Positions 37,036 to 45,966 are shown, numbered from the stretch's first letter. The stretch: 64,000 nucleotides of DNA from Pseudomonas sp. CAN1 (GCF_030462585.1 NZ_JASMRU010000021.1:1-64000); one strand, 5' to 3'. The notes: generated by a model from the letters alone, not told the origin. A program made the numbers and translations.

Positions 37036-37674
37036 ATGAGTGTGGACAGTCCGGGCGACAAGCCCCGCAAGCGCAGGACCCGGGTAGACGCGGAAACCCG
37101 GCGCAAGGCCATCGTCGAAGCCACCATGCGTTGCATCACCCGCTTCGGCCATGCCGGCACCACCATCGAGCGCATCTGCGACGAGGCCGAGGTTTCGGTC
37201 GGGCTGATCGGCCACCACTTCTCCAGCAAGGACGAGCTGATGCTCGCCACCTACATGGAGCTGACCATCCAGTTGCGCGAGGAGACCCGTCGCTATCTGG
37301 AGACCAAGGGCAGCACGCCGCTGGAGCGCCTCACCGCAATCATCCGCTCCTCGTTCCGCGGCAGCATCTTCAACGAATTCATCCTCACCACCTGGCTCGG
37401 CTTCTGGGGTGCTGCGGTGTCTTCCGAGCAGCTGCGCGAGCTCAATCGCAAGCTCTACGCCGACTATCGCAAGGAGCTGGAGGCGGTGTTCAAGGCCATC
37501 GCTGCCGAACGCGAACTGGCGCTGGACGCCAAGGGCAGTGCACTGATCATCACCGCGCTGATCGACGGCTTCTGGCTGGAATGGGCGCTGGACCACAAGG
37601 CATTCAGCGCCCGCAAGGCGGAGAAGTGCTGCCTGCAGACGGCCCAGCTGCTGACCGGCGTCGTGCCAACCTAG
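37036..37674 (+). CDS. TetR-family regulator (BetI-like)
   Basis: 212 residues from ATG 37036, with GAGGGAAG upstream. The helix-turn-helix is at about residues 35-60 (TTIERICDEAEVSVGLIGHH) followed by F-S-S-K-D. The C-terminal domain (SIFNEFILTTWLGFWGAAVS, ALIDGFWLEWAL) looks like the BetI branch. It is the last gene of the alcohol/aldehyde cluster and the likely binder of the two dyads at 32633 and 32667. Its ligand is probably the alcohol or aldehyde used by the pathway. Confidence 0.85.
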   Translation: MSVDSPGDKPRKRRTRVDAETRRKAIVEATMRCITRFGHAGTTIERICDEAEVSVGLIGHHFSSKDELMLATYMELTIQLREETRRYLETKGSTPLERLTAIIRSSFRGSIFNEFILTTWLGFWGAAVSSEQLRELNRKLYADYRKELEAVFKAIAAERELALDAKGSALIITALIDGFWLEWALDHKAFSARKAEKCCLQTAQLLTGVVPT

Positions 37675-37706
37675 CCCGGTCACTGCATGTTGCGTGCGGG
37701 CTTGTT

Positions 37707-38474
37707 CTACGAGCTGAAATAGCGCCCCAGCAACGCCAGCCCGCTGGCCAGCACCAGCCAGGTCACCAGGCGGATGAAGGCCTCGCGGGACAGTCGCCGG
37801 GTCAACTTGCGCCCGACCCAAAGGCCCGCAGCCATCACCGGCAACAGCAGCAGCGCAAGCATCAGCAGCGCGCGGTCGGCATAGACTCCCGCCAGCAGGA
37901 ACAGCCCCAGCCGCACCACGGTGCTGCAACTGATCAGTGCGCTCTGGGTGGCGCGGGCCTGTTCGGTGGAGGTCAACCGGGCATTCAGGTACAGCGCATA
38001 GAGGAAGCCGCCGCTGCCGAACAGGGCGCCGAACAACCCGCCCACCGTGCCTGCCGGCAGCCCCCACCAGGCATTCAGCCGTTGCGGGCGCGCCTTTACG
38101 GCCAGGCTGTAGAGCGCGTAACCGCTGACGAAGAGCCCCATCAGCAACAGCAGTACAGCGGACTTGAGCTGCAACAGGAACACCACTCCCATGGTGCAAC
38201 CAACGGCCATGCAAGGCAGCAGCCGCAGCAGCTCATGGCGCGCAACAGCCTTGCGCGCCGGCAGCCAGTTGCCGAAGGCGGCGACGAAATCCAGCAGCAC
38301 CAGCAGCGGGATGATCCGCGATAGCGGCATGAAGTGGATCAGCACCGGCCCGGCCACCAGCGCCGTGCCGAAGCCGGCGATGCCGAACACCACATAGGCC
38401 GCCGCAATGCCCGCCACCACCAGCAACCAGTCGAGGGCGGAGAAGGGCAGCAGGGCGAGAGCCGAATCCAGCAT
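37707..38474 (-). CDS. TSUP (TauE/SafE) family membrane transporter
   Basis: 255 residues with about 8 transmembrane segments. The two-fold repeat typical of TSUP proteins is visible: GIAGFGTALVAGPVLIHFMP in the first half and GGLFGALFGSGGFLYALYL in the second. Members export sulfite, sulfoacetate or other small organic anions. It is divergent from the LysR gene at 38579, which may regulate it. Substrate unknown. It converges on the TetR gene. Confidence 0.85.
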   Translation of the reverse strand: MLDSALALLPFSALDWLLVVAGIAAAYVVFGIAGFGTALVAGPVLIHFMPLSRIIPLLVLLDFVAAFGNWLPARKAVARHELLRLLPCMAVGCTMGVVFLLQLKSAVLLLLMGLFVSGYALYSLAVKARPQRLNAWWGLPAGTVGGLFGALFGSGGFLYALYLNARLTSTEQARATQSALISCSTVVRLGLFLLAGVYADRALLMLALLLLPVMAAGLWVGRKLTRRLSREAFIRLVTWLVLASGLALLGRYFSS

Positions 38475-38578
38475 GGGAAATCCGTGGCGAAGGGGATGAG
38501 GCAGAGGTTAGCCAAGAGCGAGCCATGCTGACTAATATGGAAAACCGCCAGGAGCCATCGCAAAAAGAGATCGCAGAT

Positions 38579-39469
38579 ATGACCTCCATTCGCCAGTTGC
38601 GCTACTTCGTCGACATTGCCGAGTGCGGGAGTTTCACCGGCGCCGCTGAGAACCTGTTCATTGCCCAGTCCGCCCTCAGCCGGCAGATCAAGGAGTTGGA
38701 GCAGCACCTCGGCACGCCATTGTTCGAGCGCACCGCGCGCCAGCCACGGCTGACTCCTGCTGGCCAGGCCTTCTACGAGCGCGCACGCCGGCTGCTGGTC
38801 GAACTGGACAAGGCCGAGCGCCTGACGCGTGAAATCGGCCAGGGCCTACGCGGCAGCCTGCGCCTGAATCACTCCAGCACCGTGCCCATTACCGGCCTGC
38901 TGCTGGAGCGCATGGGGGCCTACCTGCGCGATAACGCCGAGGTCTCGCTGGAAATCGCCCAGCAATCCTCCGAGGCCCAGCTGCAGGACATCGCCGAAGG
39001 CAATCTGGATATCGGCCTGCTGCGCCTGCCGGTGCTGCGCCAGCACGACGAGGTGGAAATCCACCCGCTGTTCGACGAGCCGCTGTACCTCGCCGTTGCC
39101 GCGCAGCACCCGCGTGCCAGGGCGGCCAGCGTGGAGCTGGCCGAGCTGAGCGAGGAGCGTTTCATCTCGATCCCCCATGGCCATCGCGGCGGGCTCAGCT
39201 ATCAGTCTGCGGCGCTGTGCATGCAGGCCGGTTTCTTTCCCCGCGCGGCCCAGGTGGTATCGCGCAAGACCACCCAGCTGCAGCTGATCCAGGCTGGTTT
39301 CGGGGTGGCGCTGTTGCCCGAGAGCATGCGTGCCCTGGCCCATGAGTCGGTGGTGTTCGTGCCGCTGGCGGACGAGGGCTGCAGCACCAGCGTGGCGCTG
39401 GCGTGCGCACGTGGATGTGGGGAGATGGCGCGACGCTTCGTCGAAGTGATGCGGGGGCTGGACGCCTGA
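38579..39469 (+). CDS. LysR-family transcriptional regulator
   Basis: 296 residues from ATG 38579, giving the standard MTSIRQLRYFVDIAECGSF start; 18 upstream codons are considered leader. The helix-turn-helix (AENLFIAQSALSRQIKELEQ) and effector domain are complete. The N-terminal domain is like the BenM/CatM/HcaR branch that controls catabolic or transport genes. It is divergent from the TSUP gene across 104 bases. Its stop lies inside a terminator hairpin. Confidence 0.87.
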   Translation: MTSIRQLRYFVDIAECGSFTGAAENLFIAQSALSRQIKELEQHLGTPLFERTARQPRLTPAGQAFYERARRLLVELDKAERLTREIGQGLRGSLRLNHSSTVPITGLLLERMGAYLRDNAEVSLEIAQQSSEAQLQDIAEGNLDIGLLRLPVLRQHDEVEIHPLFDEPLYLAVAAQHPRARAASVELAELSEERFISIPHGHRGGLSYQSAALCMQAGFFPRAAQVVSRKTTQLQLIQAGFGVALLPESMRALAHESVVFVPLADEGCSTSVALACARGCGEMARRFVEVMRGLDA

Positions 39470-39499
39470 AACAAGGCCCCTTCAAAGGGGCCTTGTTTC
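39468..39499. terminator. Bidirectional terminator hairpin between LysR and the zinc ABC operon
   Basis: Arms of 15 bases begin at the last bases of the LysR stop (GAAACAAGGCCCCTT and AAGGGGCCTTGTTTC). The A- and T-rich stem ends allow use in both directions, for the LysR gene and the convergent substrate-binding gene. Confidence 0.8.
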
Positions 39500-39517
39500 A
39501 ACGGTTGCAACGATGGC

Positions 39518-40396
39518 TCACGGCGTGCCGGTCAGGGCTTTGTAAAGGGTGTCGACGTTGTCGCGGTACAGCCCCAGGTAGGTGCTGGCCGGGCCTTCGC
39601 TGGCCAGCGCGTCTGAATGCAGGGTGCCGCCAATCTGCGCGCCGCTTTCCTCGGCGATCTGCTTCATCAGGCGCGGGTCCTTGATGTTCTCCACGAACAC
39701 CGCGCGGATGTGTTGCTGGCGAATCTGCCGGATCAGCGCGGCGACCTCGGTGGCCGATGGCTCACGCTCGGTGGACAGCCCCTGCGGTGCCAGCAGCTCA
39801 AGGCCATAGGCCTGGCCGAGATAGCCGAAGGCATCGTGGGAGGTCACCAGGCTGCGGCGGTCGGCGGGCAGCTTGCCGAGCTTTGCCTTGGCGTAATCCA
39901 GCAGCTCATGGGCCTGGGCGAGGTAGGCCGCGGCGTTCTGCTGGTACTCGGCGGCGTTGGCCGGGTCGAGCTTCTTCAGCGCGGTGGTGATGTTGCGCAC
40001 GTAGAGGTCGGCGTTCGCCAGGTTGTTCCAGGCGTGCGGGTCGGGAATGGTCTGGCCGTCCTCTTCGAGGCTGCGCGGGATTACCCCGGTGCTCGCCTGC
40101 ACCACCAGCGCGCGGCTCTCGGTGCTCTTCACCAGGCGGTCGAGCCAGGGCTCGAAGCCCAGGCCGTTCTCGACTATCAGCTGCGCGGAGCGCACCGCGC
40201 GGGCGTCGTCCGGGGTGGTCTCGTAGGTGTGCGCATCGCTGTCCGGGCCGACCATGTTGGTCAGCTGGATGTGCTCGCCGCCGATCTGGCGGGTGATGTC
40301 GGCGAGGATGCTGAAGCTGGTGACCACCTTGAGCTTTTCAGCGGCGGCCAGCGGCAGGGAGAAACAGAACGCACACAGCAGGATCAGGATGCGCAT
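39518..40396 (-). CDS. Zinc/manganese ABC transporter substrate-binding protein (ZnuA-like)
   Basis: 292 residues from ATG 40396. A signal peptide (LILLCAFCFSLPLAAAEK) leads into a cluster A-I metal-binding protein. Metal-ligand regions are visible: GPDSDAHTYETTP, DPHAWNN, FVENIKDPRLM and the acidic SDALASEGP. It lacks the His-rich loop of classical ZnuA, so sequence alone does not separate zinc from manganese. The Zur-like box before the operon favours zinc. It is the third gene of ATPase-permease-binding protein, 49 bases after the permease. Confidence 0.85.
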   Translation of the reverse strand: MRILILLCAFCFSLPLAAAEKLKVVTSFSILADITRQIGGEHIQLTNMVGPDSDAHTYETTPDDARAVRSAQLIVENGLGFEPWLDRLVKSTESRALVVQASTGVIPRSLEEDGQTIPDPHAWNNLANADLYVRNITTALKKLDPANAAEYQQNAAAYLAQAHELLDYAKAKLGKLPADRRSLVTSHDAFGYLGQAYGLELLAPQGLSTEREPSATEVAALIRQIRQQHIRAVFVENIKDPRLMKQIAEESGAQIGGTLHSDALASEGPASTYLGLYRDNVDTLYKALTGTP

Positions 40397-40445
40397 GGGA
40401 CTTCGTTCCTTGGGTGGGGGATGGGGGATTGCGGGGTGGAATGGT

Positions 40446-41309
40446 TCATTGCGGGACCGGCAGCAGCCCCCGGCGCAGCAGGCCGTGCACCGGGCCGAAC
40501 AGGACGGAGAGCAGATAGAACAGCCCGGCGAGCACGACGATGGCCGGGCCGCTGGGCAACGACCAGGCGTAGGACGCCGCCAGCCCCAGCCACACCGCCA
40601 GCGCTCCAATGCCGGCAGCCAGCGGCAGCAGGACCGGCAGGCGGCGGCTCCAGAAGCGTGCGGCAGCGGCCGGCAGCATCATCAGGCCGACCATCATCAG
40701 CGCGCCGATGGCCTGGAAGCCGATCACCAGGTTGAGCACCACCACGCCGAGGAAGATGCCGTGGGCGAAGGGGCCGAGCCGGCTGACGCTGCGCAGGAAC
40801 AGCGGATCGAGGCTGTCCAGCAGCAGGCTGCGGTAGATCAGCGCGAGCACGCCCAGGCTCAGCGCGGCGACGCCGAGCATGCCCAGCAGGGTGGTGCGAT
40901 CCACCGCCAGCGCCGAGCCGAACAGCAACTCCAGCAGGTTCAGGCGCTTGCCGGCGAGGCCGAGCAGCAGCACGCCGCTGGCCAGCGAGATGGGGTAGAC
41001 CGCGGCGAGGCTGGCGTCTTCCCGCAACCCGGTATGGCGTGTCACCCAGGCAGCCAGGCCAGCGACGGCGAGCCCGGCGCCAAGGCCACCGAAGGTGAGC
41101 GCCGGCAGCGACAGCCCGGCCAGCCAGAAACCGATGGCGGCGCCGGGAAGAATGCCGTGGGCGATGGCGTCGCCGATCAGGCTCATGCGCCGCAGGATCA
41201 GGAACACGCCCAGCGGCGCGGCGCTCAGGGCCAGCGCGATGCCGCCCAGCAGGGCGCGGCGCATGAAGGCGAATTCGATGAAGGGTTGCCACAGGGCGTG
41301 CAGGAACAT
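40446..41309 (-). CDS. Zinc-type ABC transporter permease (ZnuB-like)
   Basis: 287 residues from ATG 41309, part of ATGATG. The second ATG is better spaced from the GGAGG in the ATPase gene end, and the ATPase stop overlaps here. About 8 transmembrane helices are visible, with family features MSLIGDAIAHGILPGAAIGF and VIGFQAIGALMMVGLMMLPA. It forms the membrane channel for the metal carried by the binding protein. Translational coupling to the ATPase is expected. Confidence 0.87.
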   Translation of the reverse strand: MFLHALWQPFIEFAFMRRALLGGIALALSAAPLGVFLILRRMSLIGDAIAHGILPGAAIGFWLAGLSLPALTFGGLGAGLAVAGLAAWVTRHTGLREDASLAAVYPISLASGVLLLGLAGKRLNLLELLFGSALAVDRTTLLGMLGVAALSLGVLALIYRSLLLDSLDPLFLRSVSRLGPFAHGIFLGVVVLNLVIGFQAIGALMMVGLMMLPAAAARFWSRRLPVLLPLAAGIGALAVWLGLAASYAWSLPSGPAIVVLAGLFYLLSVLFGPVHGLLRRGLLPVPQ

Positions 41310-41974
41310 CATGCCTCCTGCAGCCGTTGGCGCGGGACGATCAATTCGCTGCTGGTGCCGTAGCGACAACCCTCGGCGGCGATGCGCAGGCAATCCGGCA
41401 CTCTCTCGCGCACCGTCGCCAGGTCATGGCAGACCAGCACCAGGGTGCGGCCCTCGCGATGCCAGTGGTGTACCTGCTGCCAGAGCAGTTCCTGGCTGGT
41501 CTCATCGAGGCAGGCGTCGGGTTCGTCGAGCAACAACAAGGGCGCTTCCAGCAGGCTCAGGCGAGCCAGCAGCGCGCGTTGCAACTGGCCGCCGGAGAGG
41601 GCGGCCAGGGGGTGCTGCTCCAGCCCCTCCAGGCGCCAGAGGGCCAGCACGGCACGCAACTTTTCCCGGCGCCCGGCGGCGTCCAGCGAGCTGTTCCAGA
41701 AGCCGGCGCCGACCAGTTCGCTGAGGCTGATCGGGAACTGCCGGTCGAGTGCCTGCTGCTGTACCAGGTAGCCAATCTCCCGCGGGCGCACGTCGAGCTT
41801 GAGCTTGCCTGCCAGGGGCTTCTGCAGGCCGGCGAGCACCTTCAGCAGGCTGCTCTTGCCGCAGCCGTTGGCGCCGATCAGCGCGGTCAGGCTGCCGGTG
41901 GCCAGCTTCAGCTGCAACGGCGGCGTCAGTGGCAGCCGGGGAGGGCCCCACTGCAGGGATTGGCAATGGATCAT
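41309..41974 (-). CDS. Zinc-type ABC transporter ATPase (ZnuC-like)
   Basis: 221 residues. Walker A GANGCGKSS, Q-loop near YLVQQQALDR, signature LSGGQLQRAL and Walker B APLLLLDEPDAC are intact. The His of the H-loop is in VLVCHDLATV. It drives import of zinc or manganese by the permease and binding protein downstream. It is the first gene of its operon. Its start is 83 bases from a Zur-type dyad shared with the divergent amidase gene. Confidence 0.88.
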   Translation of the reverse strand: MIHCQSLQWGPPRLPLTPPLQLKLATGSLTALIGANGCGKSSLLKVLAGLQKPLAGKLKLDVRPREIGYLVQQQALDRQFPISLSELVGAGFWNSSLDAAGRREKLRAVLALWRLEGLEQHPLAALSGGQLQRALLARLSLLEAPLLLLDEPDACLDETSQELLWQQVHHWHREGRTLVLVCHDLATVRERVPDCLRIAAEGCRYGTSSELIVPRQRLQEA

Positions 41975-42056
41975 GTGGATTTCCAGCGTATGGGAGGGGG
42001 TAGAGAGGCAGGCAGGCTCGGCTGCGCTGACAGTACGATCTCATTGAAGATTTGAG

Positions 42057-42073
42057 ATGTTATAAAGTAACAT
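42057..42073. promoter_or_regulatory. Zur-like box between the metal ABC operon and the amidase gene
   Basis: ATGTTATAAAGTAACAT is a 17-base dyad with perfect 6-base arms. It resembles the gamma-proteobacterial Zur consensus, which has GTTATA and TATAAC-type halves. It sits 35 bases before the amidase start and 83 bases before the ATPase start, so one Zur dimer could repress both directions when zinc is sufficient. Confidence 0.75.
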
Positions 42074-42107
42074 AAAATTTCCTGCCTTACGTTGCAAGCA
42101 CTCCCAG

Positions 42108-43298
42108 ATGAACAGACGTCGATTGCTTCAGAGCCTGCTCGCCAGCGCTGCCTGGTTTCCTTCCCTGGCGGCCTTTGCCGGTACCCGCGTGTTGGATGCA
42201 CGGGTTTTCCAATCCAGCGGCGGTATGCGCCTGGTGCTCGACCTGGACGGTCCGTTCCACTTCCGCACCTTCGCGCTGTCGGCGCCGGAACGCCTGGTGG
42301 TCGACCTGGAAGGTGCGCATCCCGGCGCCGACCTCAGTCACCTGAAGCTGCCGAGCGGCTTGCTCAAGGACCTGCGCAGCGGCAACCAGGGCACCGGGCT
42401 GCGCCTGGTGCTCGACGTCGCCGAGCCAGTGGACGTCAATGCCTTCGCCCTGGCCCCGGAAGGCGGCAAGGGGCACCGGCTGGTGCTCGATCTGCGCGCG
42501 AAGGCGACGCCGCTGGCAGCGGGCACTCCTGCGCAGAAAGCCGCGCACGGCGGGCGCGACATTGTCGTGGTGGTCGATGCCGGCCACGGCGGCAAGGACC
42601 CCGGCGCCCTCGGTTCGAAGGGCGAGCGGGAGAAGGACGTCGCGCTGCTGATCGCGCAGAACCTGGCGCGGCGCATCGACCGCCAGCCGGGCTTCAGGTC
42701 GCGGCTGGTGCGCAACGTCGATGTGTTCATTCCGCTGCGCCAGCGCGTGGAAGTGGCGCGGCGCTGCAATGCCGACATGTTCGTCTCGGTACACGCGGAT
42801 GCGGCGCCGCGGCGCTCGGCTTCCGGGGCTTCGGTCTATACGCTGTCCGAGCATGGCGCCAGTTCGACCCTGGCGCGCTTCATGGCCGAGCGCGAGAACG
42901 GCGCCGACCTGATCGGCGCCTCCAGCAACCTGCCGCTCAAGGGCAAGGACCCGGCGCTGGCCGGGGTGATCCTCGACATGTCGATCAACGCCACCATCGC
43001 CTCCAGCCTCGACCTGGGCCACAGCGTGCTGCGCAGCCTGGGCGGCATCACCCAACTGCACCAGCAGCGCGTCGACCAGGCCGGCTTTGCGGTGCTGAAG
43101 TCGCCGGACATCCCGTCGATCCTGGTGGAGACCGGCTTCATCTCCAACGATGCCGACTGCCGTCGCCTGCATGACAGCCGCCACCAGAAGCAACTGGCCG
43201 AAGCCATCTTCGGCGGCCTGCATGGCTACTTCCGGCAGCGGCCACCGCAGGACAGCCTGCTGGCCAAGCTGGTACAGGCCGGGCCGGCATCGGGCTAG
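42108..43298 (+). CDS. amiA: N-acetylmuramoyl-L-alanine amidase (AmiA/AmiC-like)
   Basis: 396 residues. The N-terminus (MNRRRLLQSLLASAA) has a twin-arginine-like signal. An AMIN domain (about 26-130) is followed by an Amidase_3 domain with zinc ligands H160 (DAGHGGKDPGA), E175, H229 (VSVHADA) and catalytic E341 (LVETGFISN). The enzyme removes peptides from murein during cell separation. In P. aeruginosa an amiA paralogue (PA5538) belongs to a Zur-controlled cluster, as I recall. The shared Zur-like box here suggests the same zinc-starvation form. The symbol follows that analogy. Confidence 0.85.
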   Translation: MNRRRLLQSLLASAAWFPSLAAFAGTRVLDARVFQSSGGMRLVLDLDGPFHFRTFALSAPERLVVDLEGAHPGADLSHLKLPSGLLKDLRSGNQGTGLRLVLDVAEPVDVNAFALAPEGGKGHRLVLDLRAKATPLAAGTPAQKAAHGGRDIVVVVDAGHGGKDPGALGSKGEREKDVALLIAQNLARRIDRQPGFRSRLVRNVDVFIPLRQRVEVARRCNADMFVSVHADAAPRRSASGASVYTLSEHGASSTLARFMAERENGADLIGASSNLPLKGKDPALAGVILDMSINATIASSLDLGHSVLRSLGGITQLHQQRVDQAGFAVLKSPDIPSILVETGFISNDADCRRLHDSRHQKQLAEAIFGGLHGYFRQRPPQDSLLAKLVQAGPASG

Positions 43299-43387
43299 TC
43301 AGGTGTCGAGGTGCTCAGGCGCTCGGGTGTTTGTCTGCAAGGCCTGGCAAACCGGGCGCAGCGACTGCCCGCGCCGCGCTGGAAATG

Positions 43388-43440
43388 AAAAGCCCCTGTC
43401 CCGGCAGGTGCGCGCAAGGCGCAGCCGACGGCACAGGGGC
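43388..43440 (-). terminator. Terminator of the MBL/NDH-2-like operon (minus strand)
   Basis: GCCCCTGT (43392-43399) pairs with ACAGGGGC (43433-43440), with inner pairing among the intervening GC-rich bases. On the minus strand the stem is followed by TTTTCATTT. It lies just after the MBL gene stop. Confidence 0.65.
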
Positions 43441-43457
43441 GGGCAGCACTTGGCGTA

Positions 43458-44381
43458 TCAGTAATCCCAGAAGCCGGCGATCCAGCGGAAGGCATCGCCG
43501 TCGATGGCCACGCGGCCGACCGAGGGGAAGGGCAGGTGGGTGGCGACGAACAACTCACCGCTGGCCGCCGCCTCGCGCAGCAGGCGCACCCGCACGTGGA
43601 CCGATTCTTCCGGGTCGTGCTCGAAGCCGTTGTGCCATTCCGGATGGTCGAAGGCCACCGGGAACAGCGCGTCGCCGGCAAAGGTCAGGCGCTCGCCGGC
43701 GGAATCGACGTAGACGATGCAGTGACCGGGGGTGTGGCCGCCGGTGAGTTTCGCTACCACGCCCGGCGCTACCTGGAGCTCGTCCTCGAAGATGTGCAGG
43801 CGGCTCTCATAGTGGGCCATGAACTCGTTGGCGGTGCGCCGCAGGACGTCCGGCACCGGCTGCGGCATCTCGGTCAGGCTGAAGTCGGGGATCTTCCAGA
43901 AGTCGACTTCGGTGGCCGTGACGTGGATGCGCACCTCGGGGCTCAGACCGTTCTTCACGGTGTCGGTGAGCAGGCCGCCGATGTGGTCCATGTGCATGTG
44001 GGTGATCACGATATCGGTGATCGACGACAGCTCGATGCCGGCATCCTTCAGACGCTTGGGGAACTGCCCGGCGCGGGGGAAGCCGGGGAACTGGTTGCCC
44101 AGGCCGGCGTCGACCAGGATGGTCTGCTCGCCGCTGCGCACCACCAGTACGTTCAGCGCCCAGTCGAACATGTCCGGGCCCAGGTACATCTCCTTGAACC
44201 AGGCCGTGCGTTCTTCCGGGGTGGCGTTGGTCGACATGGTTTCGGTCGGCAGCGGCAGCACGCCGTCGCTGACCACCAGCACATTGATCTCGCCCACGCG
44301 CAGGGCATAGCGCGACGGCACCAGTTCCTGGGCCGGGGTGCTGGCATCGGGCTGGGCGAAGGTATTCAGGTGCATGGTCAT
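43458..44381 (-). CDS. MBL-fold metallohydrolase
   Basis: 307 residues from ATG 44381 (AGGAG upstream). The metallo-beta-lactamase HxHxDH motif is THMHMDHIGG at about residues 126-131, followed by GGHTPGHC, AGDALFP and a final His (VATHLPFPS). These ligands bind two metal ions for hydrolysis of a thioester, lactone or phosphodiester. The N-terminal segment ALRVGEINVLVVSDG is like lactonase-type members. It forms an operon with the flavoprotein gene upstream (99 bases apart). Substrate unknown. Confidence 0.85.
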   Translation of the reverse strand: MTMHLNTFAQPDASTPAQELVPSRYALRVGEINVLVVSDGVLPLPTETMSTNATPEERTAWFKEMYLGPDMFDWALNVLVVRSGEQTILVDAGLGNQFPGFPRAGQFPKRLKDAGIELSSITDIVITHMHMDHIGGLLTDTVKNGLSPEVRIHVTATEVDFWKIPDFSLTEMPQPVPDVLRRTANEFMAHYESRLHIFEDELQVAPGVVAKLTGGHTPGHCIVYVDSAGERLTFAGDALFPVAFDHPEWHNGFEHDPEESVHVRVRLLREAAASGELFVATHLPFPSVGRVAIDGDAFRWIAGFWDY

Positions 44382-44480
44382 GGTGGTTCTCCTGTTGCTT
44401 GTTGGGTCGAGTCCATCAGGCGAGTGGCACTCCCTCGGGACGAGGGAGTGCGGGCGGTACGGATAAAGTGGATAGGGCGG

Positions 44481-45686
44481 TCAGGCCACCGGGATCAGCG
44501 GGTCGGCGGCGGCCAGGGCGGCACGACGGTCGGCGGCCGGCGGGTAGATCCACACGGTGTTGATCTGCGTCTTGAGCTCCTTGGCCTCGGCCTTCACCAG
44601 CTTCAGCTGGCGGTCCCAGCCTTCGGTGTACACGGCGCCCCAGGCGCCCAGGTCGAGGCAGGTGACGTACTTGGGCTGGCGGTACTGGGTCGGGGCGACG
44701 CCCAGCAGGTCGGCGGCGGCGTTGTTGCCGGCATGGCGGCCGAGGCTGATGGCGTGCTGGCAGGACATCACCGCGAAGTTGCCGATGTCGTCAGTGGCGG
44801 CGTAGGCCACGTCGCCGGCGGCGAAGACGTTCTGCAGGCCTTGCACCTTGAGGTTGCCGTCCACGTGCAGGCGGCCCTGGCCATCGCGCTGGGCGGTGAG
44901 CTGCTCGGTCAGCGCGCTGGCGCGGAAGCCCACGGTCCAGATCACCGTCTGGCTCTCGATGTGGCGGCCATCGGCGAGGGTCACACCGTTGGCGTCCACG
45001 GCGGCGACCGTGGCGCCGGTGATCCATTCGATGCCCAGGCTGTCGGAGGCCTCGATGATCGACGGGCGGATGCCATCGCCCATCACCGCGCCGATGCGCT
45101 CGCCGCGGTCGACGATGACCACCCGTACGTCCTGGTCCTCGCCCAGCACGGCGCGCAGTCGGGCCGGCATTTCGGTGCCGGTCTCGATGCCGGTGAAGCC
45201 GCCGCCGGCGATCACCACGGTGTTGCGTGCACGGCTGGCGGGCTGGTTGCGCAGCGACATCAGGTGGCTTTCCAGGTGCGCCGCCGATTCGATCTGGTCG
45301 ACGTCGAAGGCATGTTCCTTCAGGCCCGGCACCGGCGGACGGGACAGCTGGCTGCCGCTGGCCAGGACCAGGCGGTCGTAGCTCAGCTCGCCGGTGCGGC
45401 CGGTTTCGTCGCGGTAGCCGACCTTGCGGGCCTGCTCGTCGATGCTCTCGGCGGTGCCCTTGACGAAGCGCACGCCCACGGCCTCGAACAGCTCGGTCAG
45501 CGGAGCAAACATGCTGTGCACATCGGGTTCATAGAAGCGCGGGCGGATGCGCAGTTCGGCCTGCGGCGCCAGCAGGGTGATCTCCACATCGTTGTTGCCG
45601 TGCATGTCCAGCAGGCGGGCGGCGCTCAGTGCGCTCCACAGTCCACCGAAGCCCGCGCCAATAACCAGAAGTTGCTGTTTCATCAT
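44481..45686 (-). CDS. NDH-2-like NAD(P)/FAD-dependent oxidoreductase
   Basis: 401 residues starting MMKQQ with AGGAG upstream. FAD motif VIGAGFGGLWSAL, NAD motif VVIAGGGFTGIETG and the second FAD motif VFAAGDVAYA are in the order of type II NADH dehydrogenases and related disulfide-type reductases. Residues after LGAWGAVYTEGWDR continue the C-terminal part, without an obvious membrane helix. It may oxidise NADH for quinone reduction or serve an electron-transfer partner. It is the first gene of the operon with the MBL hydrolase. Upstream are two dyads. Confidence 0.83.
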   Translation of the reverse strand: MMKQQLLVIGAGFGGLWSALSAARLLDMHGNNDVEITLLAPQAELRIRPRFYEPDVHSMFAPLTELFEAVGVRFVKGTAESIDEQARKVGYRDETGRTGELSYDRLVLASGSQLSRPPVPGLKEHAFDVDQIESAAHLESHLMSLRNQPASRARNTVVIAGGGFTGIETGTEMPARLRAVLGEDQDVRVVIVDRGERIGAVMGDGIRPSIIEASDSLGIEWITGATVAAVDANGVTLADGRHIESQTVIWTVGFRASALTEQLTAQRDGQGRLHVDGNLKVQGLQNVFAAGDVAYAATDDIGNFAVMSCQHAISLGRHAGNNAAADLLGVAPTQYRQPKYVTCLDLGAWGAVYTEGWDRQLKLVKAEAKELKTQINTVWIYPPAADRRAALAAADPLIPVA

Positions 45687-45714
45687 GTGCTCCTGACTCG
45701 AATGGATGAATTGC

Positions 45715-45734
45715 CTTGAAGTAATTGCTTCAAG
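45715..45734. promoter_or_regulatory. 20-base dyad close to the NDH-2-like start
   Basis: CTTGAAG and CTTCAAG arms around TAATTG, ending 29 bases upstream of the start codon. It may be a repressor operator or a leader stem-loop. Confidence 0.4.
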
Positions 45735-45880
45735 TTCGGCGTGACGCTGACGGGTAGTTGCAAACCGCGGTTCGCGTTGTTCTGTCTGCAGTCGTCCGCT
45801 GTGAATCCATGCTAGGGAGGAGAACTTCCGAGCGCACTTCTACATCGGTGTGCGGGAATTACGCATGTGTCGAGGAGAAC

Positions 45881-45894
45881 TATACGAAGGTATC
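45881..45894. promoter_or_regulatory. Degenerate TATACCTAGGTATA-like box upstream of the NDH-2/MBL operon
   Basis: TATACGAAGGTATC matches the palindrome at 46423 in 11 of 14 positions and keeps the TATAC and GGTAT halves. It is about 195 bases upstream of the flavoprotein start. Confidence 0.4.
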
Positions 45895-45966
45895 GAAGGG
45901 GAACCGTGCGCCGTGCTTTTCCGTGCGCAAGCTGAAGTGGGGAATAACCTGGCGGGGATTTGGTGT

